The notes under the pieces were generated by a model. That model worked only from the letters and a program-made list of their open reading frames with translations. It had not been told where the DNA came from and ran no database searches. Source: Leucobacter zeae (GTDB taxonomy: Bacteria > Actinomycetota > Actinomycetes > Actinomycetales > Microbacteriaceae). From it: a DNA stretch of 64,000 nt. Each line of letters opens with the position of its first letter. Position 1 is the stretch's first letter. A program made the position numbers and the translations under genes. Of the stretch, positions 1 through 8,588 are shown one piece after another. The stretch is taken from assembly GCF_016758175.1 (NCBI RefSeq), contig NZ_QYAB01000001.1, forward strand, positions 1,075,162 to 1,139,161. Direction: 5' to 3'.

Positions 1-851
1 GTGCGGTGCGCGAGGTCGGAACCGTCCCCGGCGTCGCGGCGCAGGGGGAGGGCGGGCTGCTCGGCATCGCAGTGCGGGAGGGGCAGTTGTACACCTTCCT
101 GTCCGCGACGGACGAGAATCGGATCGTGCGATTCCCGGTGACGGGCGATGCGGGCGGGCTGGGGCTCGGCGATCCCGAGACGGTCCTCGCGGGAATCCCG
201 GTCGCCGCCGTGCACAACGGCGGACGGATCGCCTTCGGTCCCGACGGGATGCTCTACGCGACCACGGGCGACGGGGGCGTCCCGCAGCGCGCCCAGGATC
301 CGGCCTCGCTCGCGGGGAAGATCCTCCGGATGACGCCCGACGGCGGGGTCCCCGGGGACAACCCCTTCGCCGGCTCGCCCGTCTACACGCTCGGGCACCG
401 CAATCCGCAGGGGATCGCCTGGGCCGAGGACGGAACGATGTACGCGAGCGAGTTCGGTCAGAACACCTGGGACGAGCTCAACCTGATCGAGGCCGGGCAG
501 AACTACGGGTGGCCCGAGGCCGAGGGGATCGCCGGCGTGCCCGGGTTCGTCGACCCCGTGCAGCAGTGGGCGCCGGCCGAGGCGAGTCCGAGCGGCATCG
601 CGATCCAGGGCGGTGCGATCAGCATCGCCAATCTGCGCGGGGAGCGGTTGCGCTCGGTGCCGCTCGCAGACCCGGGCGCAACCGCGGTCGAGCGGTTCGC
701 TGGGGAGCTCGGGCGGCTCCGCGACGCGGTCGCCGCACCCGACGGCTCGCTGTGGATCCTGACGAACAACACCGACGGCCGGGGCGACCCCGGGCCTGGC
801 GACGACCGACTCCTCGCCGTCGAGCCGGGGTCGCCGCCGTCTGCCGGCTGA
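1..851 (+). CDS. PQQ-dependent sugar dehydrogenase, GSDH family (5' partial)
   Basis: The frame is already open at the window edge and stops at 849-851, leaving about 282 residues of a longer protein. It matches the glucose/sorbosone dehydrogenase beta-propeller family, extracytoplasmic quinoproteins that oxidise aldoses with PQQ. Family motifs visible in order are VHNGGRIAFGPDG, LYATTGDGG, ILRMTPDG, GHRNPQGIAW and EFGQNTWDELN, which in the family contribute to the cofactor and calcium sites. The signal peptide or lipobox would lie outside the window. The substrate cannot be read, and some family members have no proven activity. Confidence 0.85.
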   Translation, partial: AVREVGTVPGVAAQGEGGLLGIAVREGQLYTFLSATDENRIVRFPVTGDAGGLGLGDPETVLAGIPVAAVHNGGRIAFGPDGMLYATTGDGGVPQRAQDPASLAGKILRMTPDGGVPGDNPFAGSPVYTLGHRNPQGIAWAEDGTMYASEFGQNTWDELNLIEAGQNYGWPEAEGIAGVPGFVDPVQQWAPAEASPSGIAIQGGAISIANLRGERLRSVPLADPGATAVERFAGELGRLRDAVAAPDGSLWILTNNTDGRGDPGPGDDRLLAVEPGSPPSAG

Positions 852-964
852 TGGGCGCGGCGCGGTCCACGGAGGGCGGTGCGGCGGCGCTGGGCGGTGC
901 GGCGGCGCGCCGCTCGGGGGCGCTCGCAGGTTCGGTGCAGCGTCGGGCCGATACGCTGGGTCGC

Positions 965-1420
965 ATGTCGCCCCGCCTGCTGTTCCGCGTGTTCGCATTC
1001 GCCGAGGTCGTCACCTGGGCGGGGCTGATCACGGCGCTCATCCTGCGCGCCACCGGCGTCACCGACGCCGCGGTGCCGGTCGCCGGCGGGATCCACGGGT
1101 TCGTGTTCCTCTGCTACGGCGTGACGACGGTGTTCGTGTGGGTCAACCAGAAGTGGAGCGCCGGGCGCGGCATCCTCGGGCTCGTCTGCGCGGTGATCCC
1201 GTTCGCGACGGTGCCGTTCGAGCTCGCGACCGATCGGCGCGGCCTGCTCGCGGGGCCGTGGCGCCTCGCGCCAGGCGGGGAGGAACCGCGCGGCTTCGTC
1301 GAGCACGTCCAGGCGTGGATCCTGCGTCACCCCTGGTGGTCGATCGCCGCGCTCGTGGTACTGGTGACGGTCGTATTCGTCGTGCTGCTGCAGCTCGGCC
1401 CGCCCGTCCCGCGCGACTGA
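965..1420 (+). CDS. DUF3817 integral membrane protein
   Basis: A 151-residue protein with about four hydrophobic helices (roughly residues 8-28, 40-60, 68-84 and 128-147), of the DUF3817 type that is common in actinobacteria and has no established function. The start ATG at 965 is preceded by a TACGCT -10 box at 952-957, seven bases upstream, so the message is probably leaderless and the longer upstream reading frame is not used. The charged stretch between helices 3 and 4 is probably a loop. The gene stands alone and is followed by the palindromic repeats at 1553-1922. Confidence 0.75.
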   Translation: MSPRLLFRVFAFAEVVTWAGLITALILRATGVTDAAVPVAGGIHGFVFLCYGVTTVFVWVNQKWSAGRGILGLVCAVIPFATVPFELATDRRGLLAGPWRLAPGGEEPRGFVEHVQAWILRHPWWSIAALVVLVTVVFVVLLQLGPPVPRD

Positions 1421-1552
1421 TCCCGAGGCGCCCCCGCGGGCTCCGGTCCGGGAGGAGGGCTCAAGTCCGGGAAGCGGTTCGCGGATTGCGGATCCCGGAG
1501 CGCCGGAGCGCGGATCCCGCAGCGCCGGTCCTGGATCCCGCAGCGGCGGCAT

Positions 1553-1922
1553 GAGCCCATTCGCGAGTGAGTTGGTGCGGGTTCGTGCCGGCGCAGTTCG
1601 CAGGAACTCACTCGCGAGTGAGTTGGTGCAGGGCCGGGGCCTGGGCCCGGGTCCGGCTCCGGATCGCGGAGCGCCGGAGCGCGGATCCCGCAGCGCCGGC
1701 ACGAGCCCATTCGCGAGTGAGTTGGTGCGGGTTCGTGCCGGCGCAGTTCGCAGGAACTCACTCGCGAGTGAGTTGGTGCAGGGTCGGGGTCTGGGTTCGG
1801 GTCCGGATCCCGCAGCGCCGATCCCGGATCCCGCAGCGCCGGTATGAGCCCATTCGCGAGTGAGTTGGTGCGGGTTCGTGCCGGTGCAGCTCGCCGGAAC
1901 TCACTCGCGAGTGAGTTGGTGC
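1553..1922. repeat. Three-copy intergenic repeat with 20-bp palindrome
   Basis: Three near-identical ~78-bp blocks start at 1553, 1703 and 1846 (spacing 150 and 143 bp). Each begins GAGCCCATTCGCGAGTGAGT and ends with a perfect palindrome AACTCACTCGCGAGTGAGTT (first copy 1605-1624) followed by GGTGC. The linkers between blocks carry repeated GGATCCCGCAGCGCCG motifs. The array fills most of the 591-bp gap between the convergent DUF3817 and HAD genes. Frames of about 98 codons run through it but only reflect the repeat. Each palindrome could fold as a strong hairpin and might end transcription from both sides. Confidence 0.9.
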
Positions 1923-2011
1923 GAGCGCTGAGAGGGGCCTGCTGAAACGGATCTGCCGAAGCGTGCGCGCCGGAGCGTGCGCGCCGGGATGCGCCCCGCA
2001 GCGGCGCGCCC

Positions 2012-2815
2012 TCAGCCGAGCAGGCGCTCGATCACCCGGGCGACGCCGTCCTCCGCGTTCGAGGGGGCGACCTCGTCGGCCCGGGAGCGCACCTCGTCGG
2101 CCGCGTTCCCCATCGCGACGCCGTGGCCTGCCCACTCGAGCATCTCGATGTCGTTGAGCCCGTCCCCGAACGCCACGACCTCAGACTGCTCCACGCCGAG
2201 GTGCGCGCACATGCGCGCGAGCCCCGAGGCCTTCGTGACGCCCTCCGCCATGATCTCGACGAACGGCGCGCCCGACAGCGTCGCGGCGAACCCGGCCACG
2301 CCGATGCCCGAGACGGCGGCGTAGATCTCCGAGACCGGTACCTCGGCGTGGCGCACGACGAGCTTCAGGCTCGGCGCGGCGAGCACCTCGGCGAGTTCGA
2401 ACGCCCCCATCTCGGCCGGCTCGCGCTTGTGGTCGTCGAAGTGCGCGAGCGCCCCGTACCCGGCCTGCGCCACGAGGTGATCCCCGTTGCCGCGCACGCT
2501 CGCGTAGACCAGTCCGGGGATCCGCGCGTCGAGCGCCGCCGCGACCTCGCGGATCACCTCGGCCGGCGCCTCCTGCGTGAAGAGCAGCTCGCCCGTGGTC
2601 AGGTGCACGCCGAGCGCGCCGTTGCTGCAGAGCGACCAGCCGTCGAAGCCCGCCTGCTCCGCGATCGCGCGCAGACCGATGGGTTGGCGCGCGGTGACGG
2701 GCACGACCGCGATACCGGCCGCCCGCGCTCGGTCGAGCGCGTTCCGCGTGCGCGGACTCACCCGCCCGTCCGCTCCGAGCAGGGTGTGGTCGAGGTCGGT
2801 CGCGATGAGCTGCAT
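2012..2815 (-). CDS. Cof-type HAD-superfamily phosphatase
   Basis: 267 residues, the usual length for Cof/IIB HAD hydrolases, cytosolic phosphatases of sugar phosphates or phosphorylated cofactors. The N-terminal nucleophile motif DLDHTLL (Asp7, Asp9) and the C-terminal GDGLNDIEML motif are both present, so the catalytic core is complete. The start at 2815 places the nucleophile near the N terminus as expected; the open frame extends 18 codons further upstream without family similarity. The substrate is not predictable. It is convergent with the DUF3817 gene across the repeat array. Confidence 0.85.
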   Translation of the reverse strand: MQLIATDLDHTLLGADGRVSPRTRNALDRARAAGIAVVPVTARQPIGLRAIAEQAGFDGWSLCSNGALGVHLTTGELLFTQEAPAEVIREVAAALDARIPGLVYASVRGNGDHLVAQAGYGALAHFDDHKREPAEMGAFELAEVLAAPSLKLVVRHAEVPVSEIYAAVSGIGVAGFAATLSGAPFVEIMAEGVTKASGLARMCAHLGVEQSEVVAFGDGLNDIEMLEWAGHGVAMGNAADEVRSRADEVAPSNAEDGVARVIERLLG

Positions 2816-2936
2816 GCCTCCAGCGTATGGGGTACTCCGGCACCCGCCCCCGCGGCGCGGGAACGGCACCCCGGACCCATCGCGGTGGTACCCGGGGCCG
2901 ATCCGGCGGCACCGGCGCGCGAATTACCGTCGGAGC

Positions 2937-3728
2937 ATGGATATTCGAACGAGTGAAATGGGAGCGGTGGCGCGCGTCGCCCACCTGGGCAAGCACTACG
3001 GGTCGGGCCCGCACCGCGTGACGGCGCTCGACGACGTCTCGATCGGCATCAGGCGCGGCCAGTTCACCGCGATCATGGGGCCGTCGGGATCGGGCAAGTC
3101 GACGCTGATGCACGTGATGGCGGGACTGGACACGGCCAGCGAGGGCCGCGTCTGGCTCGGCGACGACGAGATCACGCAGCTCGGGGACACCGCGCTCACG
3201 AAGCTGCGCCGGCGCCGGATCGGCTTCGTCTTCCAGGCGTTCAACCTCGTGCCGACGCTCGACGTGATGGGCAACATCCGTCTGCCGTTCGAGCTCGACG
3301 GCCGCGGGCCGAGCCCCGAGGAGCGCGAACGGATCGACGCGCTCGTGCAGACCCTCGGCCTCTCGGGCCGCACCCAGCACCGCCCGCACGAGCTCTCGGG
3401 CGGGCAGCAGCAGCGGGTCGCGATCGCGCGCGCACTCGCGACCCGGCCCGACGTCATCTTCGCCGACGAGCCGACCGGCGCCCTCGACTCGCGCACGAGC
3501 CGCGACGTGCTCCGGCTGCTGCGCTCCGCCGTGGTCGAGACGGGGCAGAGCATCGCCATGGTGACGCACGACCCCATCGCGGCGAGCCACGCCGACCGCA
3601 TCCTGTTCCTCGCGGACGGACGCATCGTCTCGGACCGCGGCCCGATGACGGCCGAGCAGATCTCCGAGACCATGCTCGGCCTCGAGGCCGCCGCCGCGGC
3701 CGATCCGAGTGCGCGGAGCGCCGCGTGA
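2937..3728 (+). CDS. ABC transporter ATP-binding protein (MacB/LolD type)
   Basis: 263 residues. Walker A GPSGSGKST at residues 48-56, signature LSGGQ at 153-157 and Walker B VIFADEP at 173-179 are intact, with the Q-loop glutamine in FVFQAFN. The pattern fits the LolD/MacB subgroup, whose members energise FtsX-like permeases in mechanotransmission, lipoprotein handling or export of peptides and antibiotics rather than classical uptake. ATG 2937 follows TACCGT (2925-2930) by six bases, indicating a leaderless start. It overlaps the permease gene by GTGA at 3725-3728, so the two are translationally coupled. Confidence 0.9.
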   Translation: MDIRTSEMGAVARVAHLGKHYGSGPHRVTALDDVSIGIRRGQFTAIMGPSGSGKSTLMHVMAGLDTASEGRVWLGDDEITQLGDTALTKLRRRRIGFVFQAFNLVPTLDVMGNIRLPFELDGRGPSPEERERIDALVQTLGLSGRTQHRPHELSGGQQQRVAIARALATRPDVIFADEPTGALDSRTSRDVLRLLRSAVVETGQSIAMVTHDPIAASHADRILFLADGRIVSDRGPMTAEQISETMLGLEAAAAADPSARSAA

Positions 3729-5119
3729 AAGCCGGGGGAGGGATCCGCGAGCACGCGGCGACCGTCGTCGTCGCGGCGCTCGGCAGCCTGTTCGCCGGTA
3801 CGCTGATCCTCTTCACCGGAGTGCTCGGCGCGGCGCTCGATCCGGCGCTCATCGAGGGCTCGGGCACGTTCAAGCTGACGCTGCTCGTCGTGTCGTTCGT
3901 CTTCATCGTGATCGCGCTCTACGTGGGCGCCATCGTGACGGCGAACACGTTCGCCACGATCATCGCCGGTCGCACGCGCACCATCGCGCTGCTGCGCCTC
4001 GTCGGCGCGACGTCCGCGGGCGTCCGCCGCCGCGTGGCCGCCGAGGGACTGGTGATGGGCGCGCTCGGCGCCGTCATCGGCTTCGCACTCGCCGAGGCGC
4101 TCTGCGCGGCGGCCGTCGCCATCGGGCCGGGCGCCGGCTGGCTCCCGCAGGGCCGCGAGTACCCGCTCTTCGACCCGCTCGCACTCGGTGCGGTCGTCGT
4201 GGTGGCGCTGACCACCTGGGCCGCGGCGTGGGCGGGATCGCGCCGCGTCGGCACGGTCTCGCCGATCGCGGCGACGGGCGCCTCGGTCGAACTCCGCCCC
4301 GAGGAGTCGCGCGGGCGCACGGCCCGCACCGTCTGGGCGATCGTGCTGATGGCCCTCGGCGCCTGCTGCATGGCGCTCGGCGTGGTCCTCGGGCTCATGG
4401 CCCCGCTCGCCCTGCTCGTGTCGTTCTTCGGCGGACTGCTCTCGTTCACGGGTATCGCCATCGGCGCGCACCTCGTCATGCCGCCGCTCCTGCGCCTGAC
4501 CGGGCGCCTGCTGGGGCGCGGGCCCACCGGTGCGCTCGCCGCCGCGAACGCCGTCCGCGCGCCCGAGCGCAGCTCGCGCTCCACGATCGGCCTGGTGATC
4601 GGCGTGACGCTCGTCACGATGTTCGCCGTGGCGCTCGAGAGCTACCGCACGATGACGCTCGCCGCGTTCGCCAACGATCCTGTGCTCGCCGCCGAGCTCG
4701 ACAGCACGCTCTCGATCACCACGGGCGTGTTCACGGGACTGGTGGGATTCTCGGCCGTCATCGCCGCGGTGGGCCTCATCAACACCCTCTCGCTCAGCGT
4801 GCTGCAGCGCGGACGCGAGCTCGGGCTGCTGCGTGCGCTCGGGTTCACCGGCGGGCAGGTGCGCGGCATGGTGATGCTCGAAAGCGCCCAGATGACGGTC
4901 GCCGCGCTCGGGTTCGGGATCCTGCTCGGCGTGTTCTACGGGTGGGTCGCCGCGCAGACGCTCCTCGGGTCGCAGGTCGGTCTGATGGCCCCGACGATCC
5001 CGTGGCCGATCGTCGCCGGAGTCGTGGTGTTCGGCGTCGCCCTCGCCCTCGGCGCGGCCGTCGCCCCGGCGCGGCGCGCGATCCGGGTCTCGCCCGTCGC
5101 GGCGCTCGCGATCGACTGA
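3725..5119 (+). CDS. FtsX-like ABC transporter permease
   Basis: 464 residues with about eight membrane helices. Two FtsX-type modules are visible: an N-terminal one around residues 55-150 ending in the RTIALLRLVGATSAGVRR signature, and a C-terminal one around 340-455 with the matching RGRELGLLRALGFTGGQVR signature and the final PARRAIRVSPVAAL. This arrangement is typical of actinobacterial FtsX-domain permeases working with the ATPase just upstream. The GTG start overlaps that gene's stop. A strong hairpin at 5147-5189 follows. The exported substrate is unknown. Confidence 0.88.
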   Translation: MKAGGGIREHAATVVVAALGSLFAGTLILFTGVLGAALDPALIEGSGTFKLTLLVVSFVFIVIALYVGAIVTANTFATIIAGRTRTIALLRLVGATSAGVRRRVAAEGLVMGALGAVIGFALAEALCAAAVAIGPGAGWLPQGREYPLFDPLALGAVVVVALTTWAAAWAGSRRVGTVSPIAATGASVELRPEESRGRTARTVWAIVLMALGACCMALGVVLGLMAPLALLVSFFGGLLSFTGIAIGAHLVMPPLLRLTGRLLGRGPTGALAAANAVRAPERSSRSTIGLVIGVTLVTMFAVALESYRTMTLAAFANDPVLAAELDSTLSITTGVFTGLVGFSAVIAAVGLINTLSLSVLQRGRELGLLRALGFTGGQVRGMVMLESAQMTVAALGFGILLGVFYGWVAAQTLLGSQVGLMAPTIPWPIVAGVVVFGVALALGAAVAPARRAIRVSPVAALAID

Positions 5120-5146
5120 ACGCGGCGGGGACACCCGGCGCGGCGC

Positions 5147-5189
5147 ACGGGCCCTCGGGGAGCGGAACATCGCTCTTCCGAGGGCCCGT
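5147..5189. terminator. Hairpin terminator after ABC permease
   Basis: A 12-bp perfect stem (5147-5158 pairs with 5178-5189) encloses a second stem GAGCG/CGCTC. There is no T-run, so it would be a GC-type terminator. It separates the ABC operon from pepA. Confidence 0.7.
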
Positions 5190-5258
5190 CGCCGGATCTG
5201 GAACGGGGTCCGAGAAAAGGGCGGCGAAGGGTCTGCGGCGACCATTAGGGTGGACAGC

Positions 5259-6812
5259 ATGAGCGTCGTGATTGATCCCGCATTCGATCCTGTCCCCTCC
5301 CTCGAGCACGCGCCGCGCGTGAGCGTGTCTGCCGAGGTGCCAGCCGACCCCCAGGCGGTCGCCGTGTTCGTCGCCTCTGAGGGCGCCCTCCCGGCCGAGC
5401 TCGACGGGCTCGACCGCGACGCGCTCGCCGCCGCCGGATTCTCGGGCGCGAAGCACCAGACGCTGATCCTGCCCGGCGCGCCGCTGCGCGTGCTGGTGGG
5501 CACGGGCGCGAGCGGCATCGAGAACGACGCGCAGCTGCGCGATGCCGTCGCCGCGTTCACCCGGGCGGCGAAGGAGTCCGGCAGGATCGCGGTGGACCTG
5601 ACCGGGCTGCTGCTCGACACCGGGGCCGAGGGCGAAGACGCGGACCCGTGGGACGCCGGCGTGGCCGCTCAGGCGGCGATCGAGGGGGCCGCGCTCGCAC
5701 GCTACCGCTACGACGCGCTCAAGAGCGACCCCAAGACGGTCGCGCTCGAAGAGCTGTCGCTGCGACTCGGCGAGGAGCACGTCGCCGCGGCCGAGTCGGG
5801 CATCGAGCGCGGGCTCGTGCTGGCCCGCACCGCCGCGATCGCCCGCGACGTGGCGAACACCCCGCCGCGCCATCTGAGCGCGGAGAAGTTCGCCGATGTC
5901 ATCGAGGCGCTCGCGCCCGGATTCGGCCTCGAGACCGAGGTCTTCGACCGCCAGGCGCTCATGGAGCTCGGCGCAGGCGGGCTGCTCGGCGTCAACGCAG
6001 GCAGCGTCGAAGAGCCGCGCATGATCAAGATCTCCTACCGCCCCGCGGACCCCGAGGGGCACCTCGCGCTCATCGGCAAGGGCATCATGTACGACTCGGG
6101 CGGCATCAGCCTGAAGCCCTCCAACGCGATGCACGCCGCGATGAAGTTCGACATGATGGGCGCCGCGGCGGTCTTCGCCTCCATGACCGCGCTGCGCGAC
6201 CTCGGCGTCGGCACGGCGGTGACCGGCTGGCTCATGTGCACCGACAACATGCCGTCGGGCAGCGCGACCAAGCTCGGCGACGTGCTCACGATCCGCGGCG
6301 GGAAGACGGTCGAGGTGAAGAACACCGACGCCGAAGGGCGTCTCGTGATGGCGGACGGCCTCGTGCTCGCGACCGAGGACGCCTCGGTCTCGGGCCGGCG
6401 CCCCGACGCGATCGTGGACATCGCCACCCTCACGGGCGCCGCGATGATGGCGCTGGGCACGCGCACGGCAGCAGTGCTCGCGAACGACGACTCGATCGCC
6501 GAGCAGCTCCAGGCCGCCGCGGACGCGACCGACGAGAACATCTGGCGGTTCCCGCTCGACCACCGGTACCGCGACCAGCTGAAGTCGAACGTCGCCGACC
6601 TCTCGAACATCGGCGGGCAGTACGCCGGGGTGATCCTCGCCGGGCTCTTCCTCAACGAGTTCGTCGACGGGGTGCCCTGGGGGCACCTCGACATCGCAGG
6701 CACCATGCAGTCCGAGAGCGACGACCTCTGGCGCTCCACCGGGTCCACCGGTTTCGGGGCGCGTCTGCTCGCGGAGTTCGCGGCGGCGTTCGAGGCGCCC
6801 GAAGCGCGGTAG
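5259..6812 (+). CDS. pepA: Leucyl aminopeptidase (M17 family)
   Basis: 517 residues, normal for M17 cytosolic aminopeptidases, hexameric di-metal enzymes that release N-terminal residues from peptides. The metal/catalytic segment GKGIMYDSGG carries Lys274 and Asp279, and the signature NTDAEGR lies at residues 355-361. The N-terminal macrodomain-like part is followed by the catalytic domain from about residue 190. ATG 5259 lies seven bases after TAGGGT (5246-5251), suggesting a leaderless transcript, so the in-frame GTG nine bases upstream is unlikely to be used. An M18 aminopeptidase follows in the same direction. Confidence 0.93.
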   Translation: MSVVIDPAFDPVPSLEHAPRVSVSAEVPADPQAVAVFVASEGALPAELDGLDRDALAAAGFSGAKHQTLILPGAPLRVLVGTGASGIENDAQLRDAVAAFTRAAKESGRIAVDLTGLLLDTGAEGEDADPWDAGVAAQAAIEGAALARYRYDALKSDPKTVALEELSLRLGEEHVAAAESGIERGLVLARTAAIARDVANTPPRHLSAEKFADVIEALAPGFGLETEVFDRQALMELGAGGLLGVNAGSVEEPRMIKISYRPADPEGHLALIGKGIMYDSGGISLKPSNAMHAAMKFDMMGAAAVFASMTALRDLGVGTAVTGWLMCTDNMPSGSATKLGDVLTIRGGKTVEVKNTDAEGRLVMADGLVLATEDASVSGRRPDAIVDIATLTGAAMMALGTRTAAVLANDDSIAEQLQAAADATDENIWRFPLDHRYRDQLKSNVADLSNIGGQYAGVILAGLFLNEFVDGVPWGHLDIAGTMQSESDDLWRSTGSTGFGARLLAEFAAAFEAPEAR

Positions 6813-6850
6813 CGTAGAGGCGTACACGGGAGTATGGGAAGAGGGACGGC

Positions 6851-8227
6851 ATGAGCGACCTGTTGAATCACCGCGACGACTACATCCGCGAGTTCGCGGG
6901 TTTCCTCTCGACCTCGCCGTCGTCGTACCACGCGGCGCGGGCGCTCGCCGAGACGCTCGCCATCGCGGGCTTCGTCGCGCACGACGAGACGGAGCCGTGG
7001 ACGCCGACCGGTGACCGGTCCCGCGGCTTCGTGCTGCGCGATGGCGCACTCATCGCGTGGCGCGCGGGCGTCTCGATCAACGCGGCGAGCCCGGTGCGCG
7101 TGCTCGGCGCGCACACCGATTCGCCCGGCTTCGTGCTCAAGCCCGGCTCCGACTCCGTGTCGGACGGCTGGGCGCAGGCCGGGGTCGAGGTCTACGGCGG
7201 CCCGCTCATCAACTCCTGGCTGGACCGCGACCTCGGATTCGCCGGCCGTCTCGTCACGCGGGACGGCGTGGAGCACCTCGTGCGCACGGGCGCCGTCGCC
7301 CGCATCCCGCAGCTGGCGATCCACCTCGACCGCAGCGCCAACGACGAGCTCAAGCTCGACCGGCAGCGCCACGTGCAGCCCGTGCTCGGATCGGCCGGCG
7401 AGGACCTCTCGGTGCTCGCGCTGCTGTGCGACGCGGTCAACGGCGAACGAGCCGTGCCCACGGGCCGCGCCGCCCGCGAGCCCTACAACACCGAGAAGCA
7501 CGGCATCCGCCCCTCGAGCGTCGCGGCGGCCGACGTGAGGCTGTACGACACGCAGAAGGCGCAGCGGATCGGCGCCACGGGCGAGCTCTTCGCCGCGGGC
7601 AGACTCGACAATCTGAGCTCGGTGTTCGCCGGGCTGATCGCCATGCTCGAGTCCGAGCCGGCGGCAGGGACCATCTCGGTGTTCGCCGCGTTCGATCACG
7701 AGGAGGTCGGATCCGAGACCCGGTCGGGCGCATCGGGCCCGTTCCTCGAGGACGTGCTGCACCGGCTGCGCGAGGGACTCGGCGCGTCGCGGGACGAGGC
7801 GGCTCGCGCCATGGCGATGTCGTGGTGCCTCTCCGCCGACGCCGGCCACTCGGTGCACCCGAACTACCCCGAGCGTCACGACCCGCAGATCCGTCCGGTC
7901 GCCGGCAACGGCCCGATGCTCAAGGTGAACGCGAACCAGCGCTACGCGAGCGACGCCCACGGCGCCGCCCAGTGGCACCGCATCTGCGCCGCAGCCGACG
8001 TGCTGACGCAGACCTTCGTGTCGAACAACACGGTGCCGTGCGGCTCCACGATCGGCCCGCTCACCGCGACGCGTCTGGGGATCCGCACGGTCGACGTCGG
8101 GGTGCCGCTGCTGTCGATGCACTCGGCTCGCGAACTCGCCCACGTCGACGATCTGCACGGCCTCGCCCGCGCGATCGGATCCTTCTTCGCCGAGGAGCCC
8201 TACCTCTCGGGCCGCACGGTTCGCTAG
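6851..8227 (+). CDS. M18 family aminopeptidase
   Basis: 458 residues, matching the M18 (aspartyl aminopeptidase, ApeB/DNPEP-like) family of dodecameric di-zinc cytosolic peptidases. Family signatures include LGAHTDSPGF (first metal His/Asp), AAFDHEEVGSETRSG (catalytic Glu and metal ligand) and SADAGHSVHPNYPE. The last metal histidine is in VDVGVPLLSMHSARE near the C terminus. A GGGAAGAGGG ribosome binding site precedes the ATG. It lies 38 bases after pepA, so the two peptidases may share transcripts and act together in peptide recycling. Confidence 0.92.
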   Translation: MSDLLNHRDDYIREFAGFLSTSPSSYHAARALAETLAIAGFVAHDETEPWTPTGDRSRGFVLRDGALIAWRAGVSINAASPVRVLGAHTDSPGFVLKPGSDSVSDGWAQAGVEVYGGPLINSWLDRDLGFAGRLVTRDGVEHLVRTGAVARIPQLAIHLDRSANDELKLDRQRHVQPVLGSAGEDLSVLALLCDAVNGERAVPTGRAAREPYNTEKHGIRPSSVAAADVRLYDTQKAQRIGATGELFAAGRLDNLSSVFAGLIAMLESEPAAGTISVFAAFDHEEVGSETRSGASGPFLEDVLHRLREGLGASRDEAARAMAMSWCLSADAGHSVHPNYPERHDPQIRPVAGNGPMLKVNANQRYASDAHGAAQWHRICAAADVLTQTFVSNNTVPCGSTIGPLTATRLGIRTVDVGVPLLSMHSARELAHVDDLHGLARAIGSFFAEEPYLSGRTVR

Positions 8228-8236
8228 GATCGACCT

Positions 8237-8521
8237 ATGAGTGAGGTGCAGCAGTCGAGCAAGGGCGGCGTCGCGCTTTCGCGGGACGCGCTGAGCCCCG
8301 ATGTCCAGTTGATCGGCAGTCGCGAGATCGAGGTCACGTTCCTCGGGACCAACGCGTACGGCCAGCCGACCTGGATCATGTGGAACGCGTCCGAGCCCTA
8401 TCTCATCGGAATGCTGAGCCAGGGCAAGATGGGGTATCACTTCGAGCAGCGGACCAGCTCCGGCGTGCTGCTCCACGAGAACATCTCGCTCAGCCGGGTG
8501 CAGCGCGCGCTCGGAGGGTGA
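8237..8521 (+). CDS. Small conserved-looking protein of unknown function
   Basis: 94 residues, neutral, no signal peptide or membrane segment. The centre is rich in aromatic residues (YGQPTWIMWNASEPYLIGML), suggesting a small beta-rich fold. I do not recognise the family. ATG 8237 lies six bases after TAGGAT (8225-8230), a well-formed leaderless arrangement that supports a real, independently transcribed gene although the M18 gene ends only nine bases upstream. It is convergent with the Lrp-type regulator. Confidence 0.65.
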   Translation: MSEVQQSSKGGVALSRDALSPDVQLIGSREIEVTFLGTNAYGQPTWIMWNASEPYLIGMLSQGKMGYHFEQRTSSGVLLHENISLSRVQRALGG

Positions 8522-8588
8522 TCAGGGGCGTCATGCAGTGAAGGCGCGGTTGTGGGTCTGGTCGGCGCGGTCCGAGCGTCCTGCGGGT

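Noticed and set aside
1551..1863. Two 98-codon frames inside the triple repeat
   Set aside because: They only translate the repeat in two phases, have no ribosome site and no protein-like composition.
2996..5620. 874-codon open frame on the minus strand
   Set aside because: Arg/Asp/His-rich sequence without domains, antisense to the ABC ATPase, permease and pepA.
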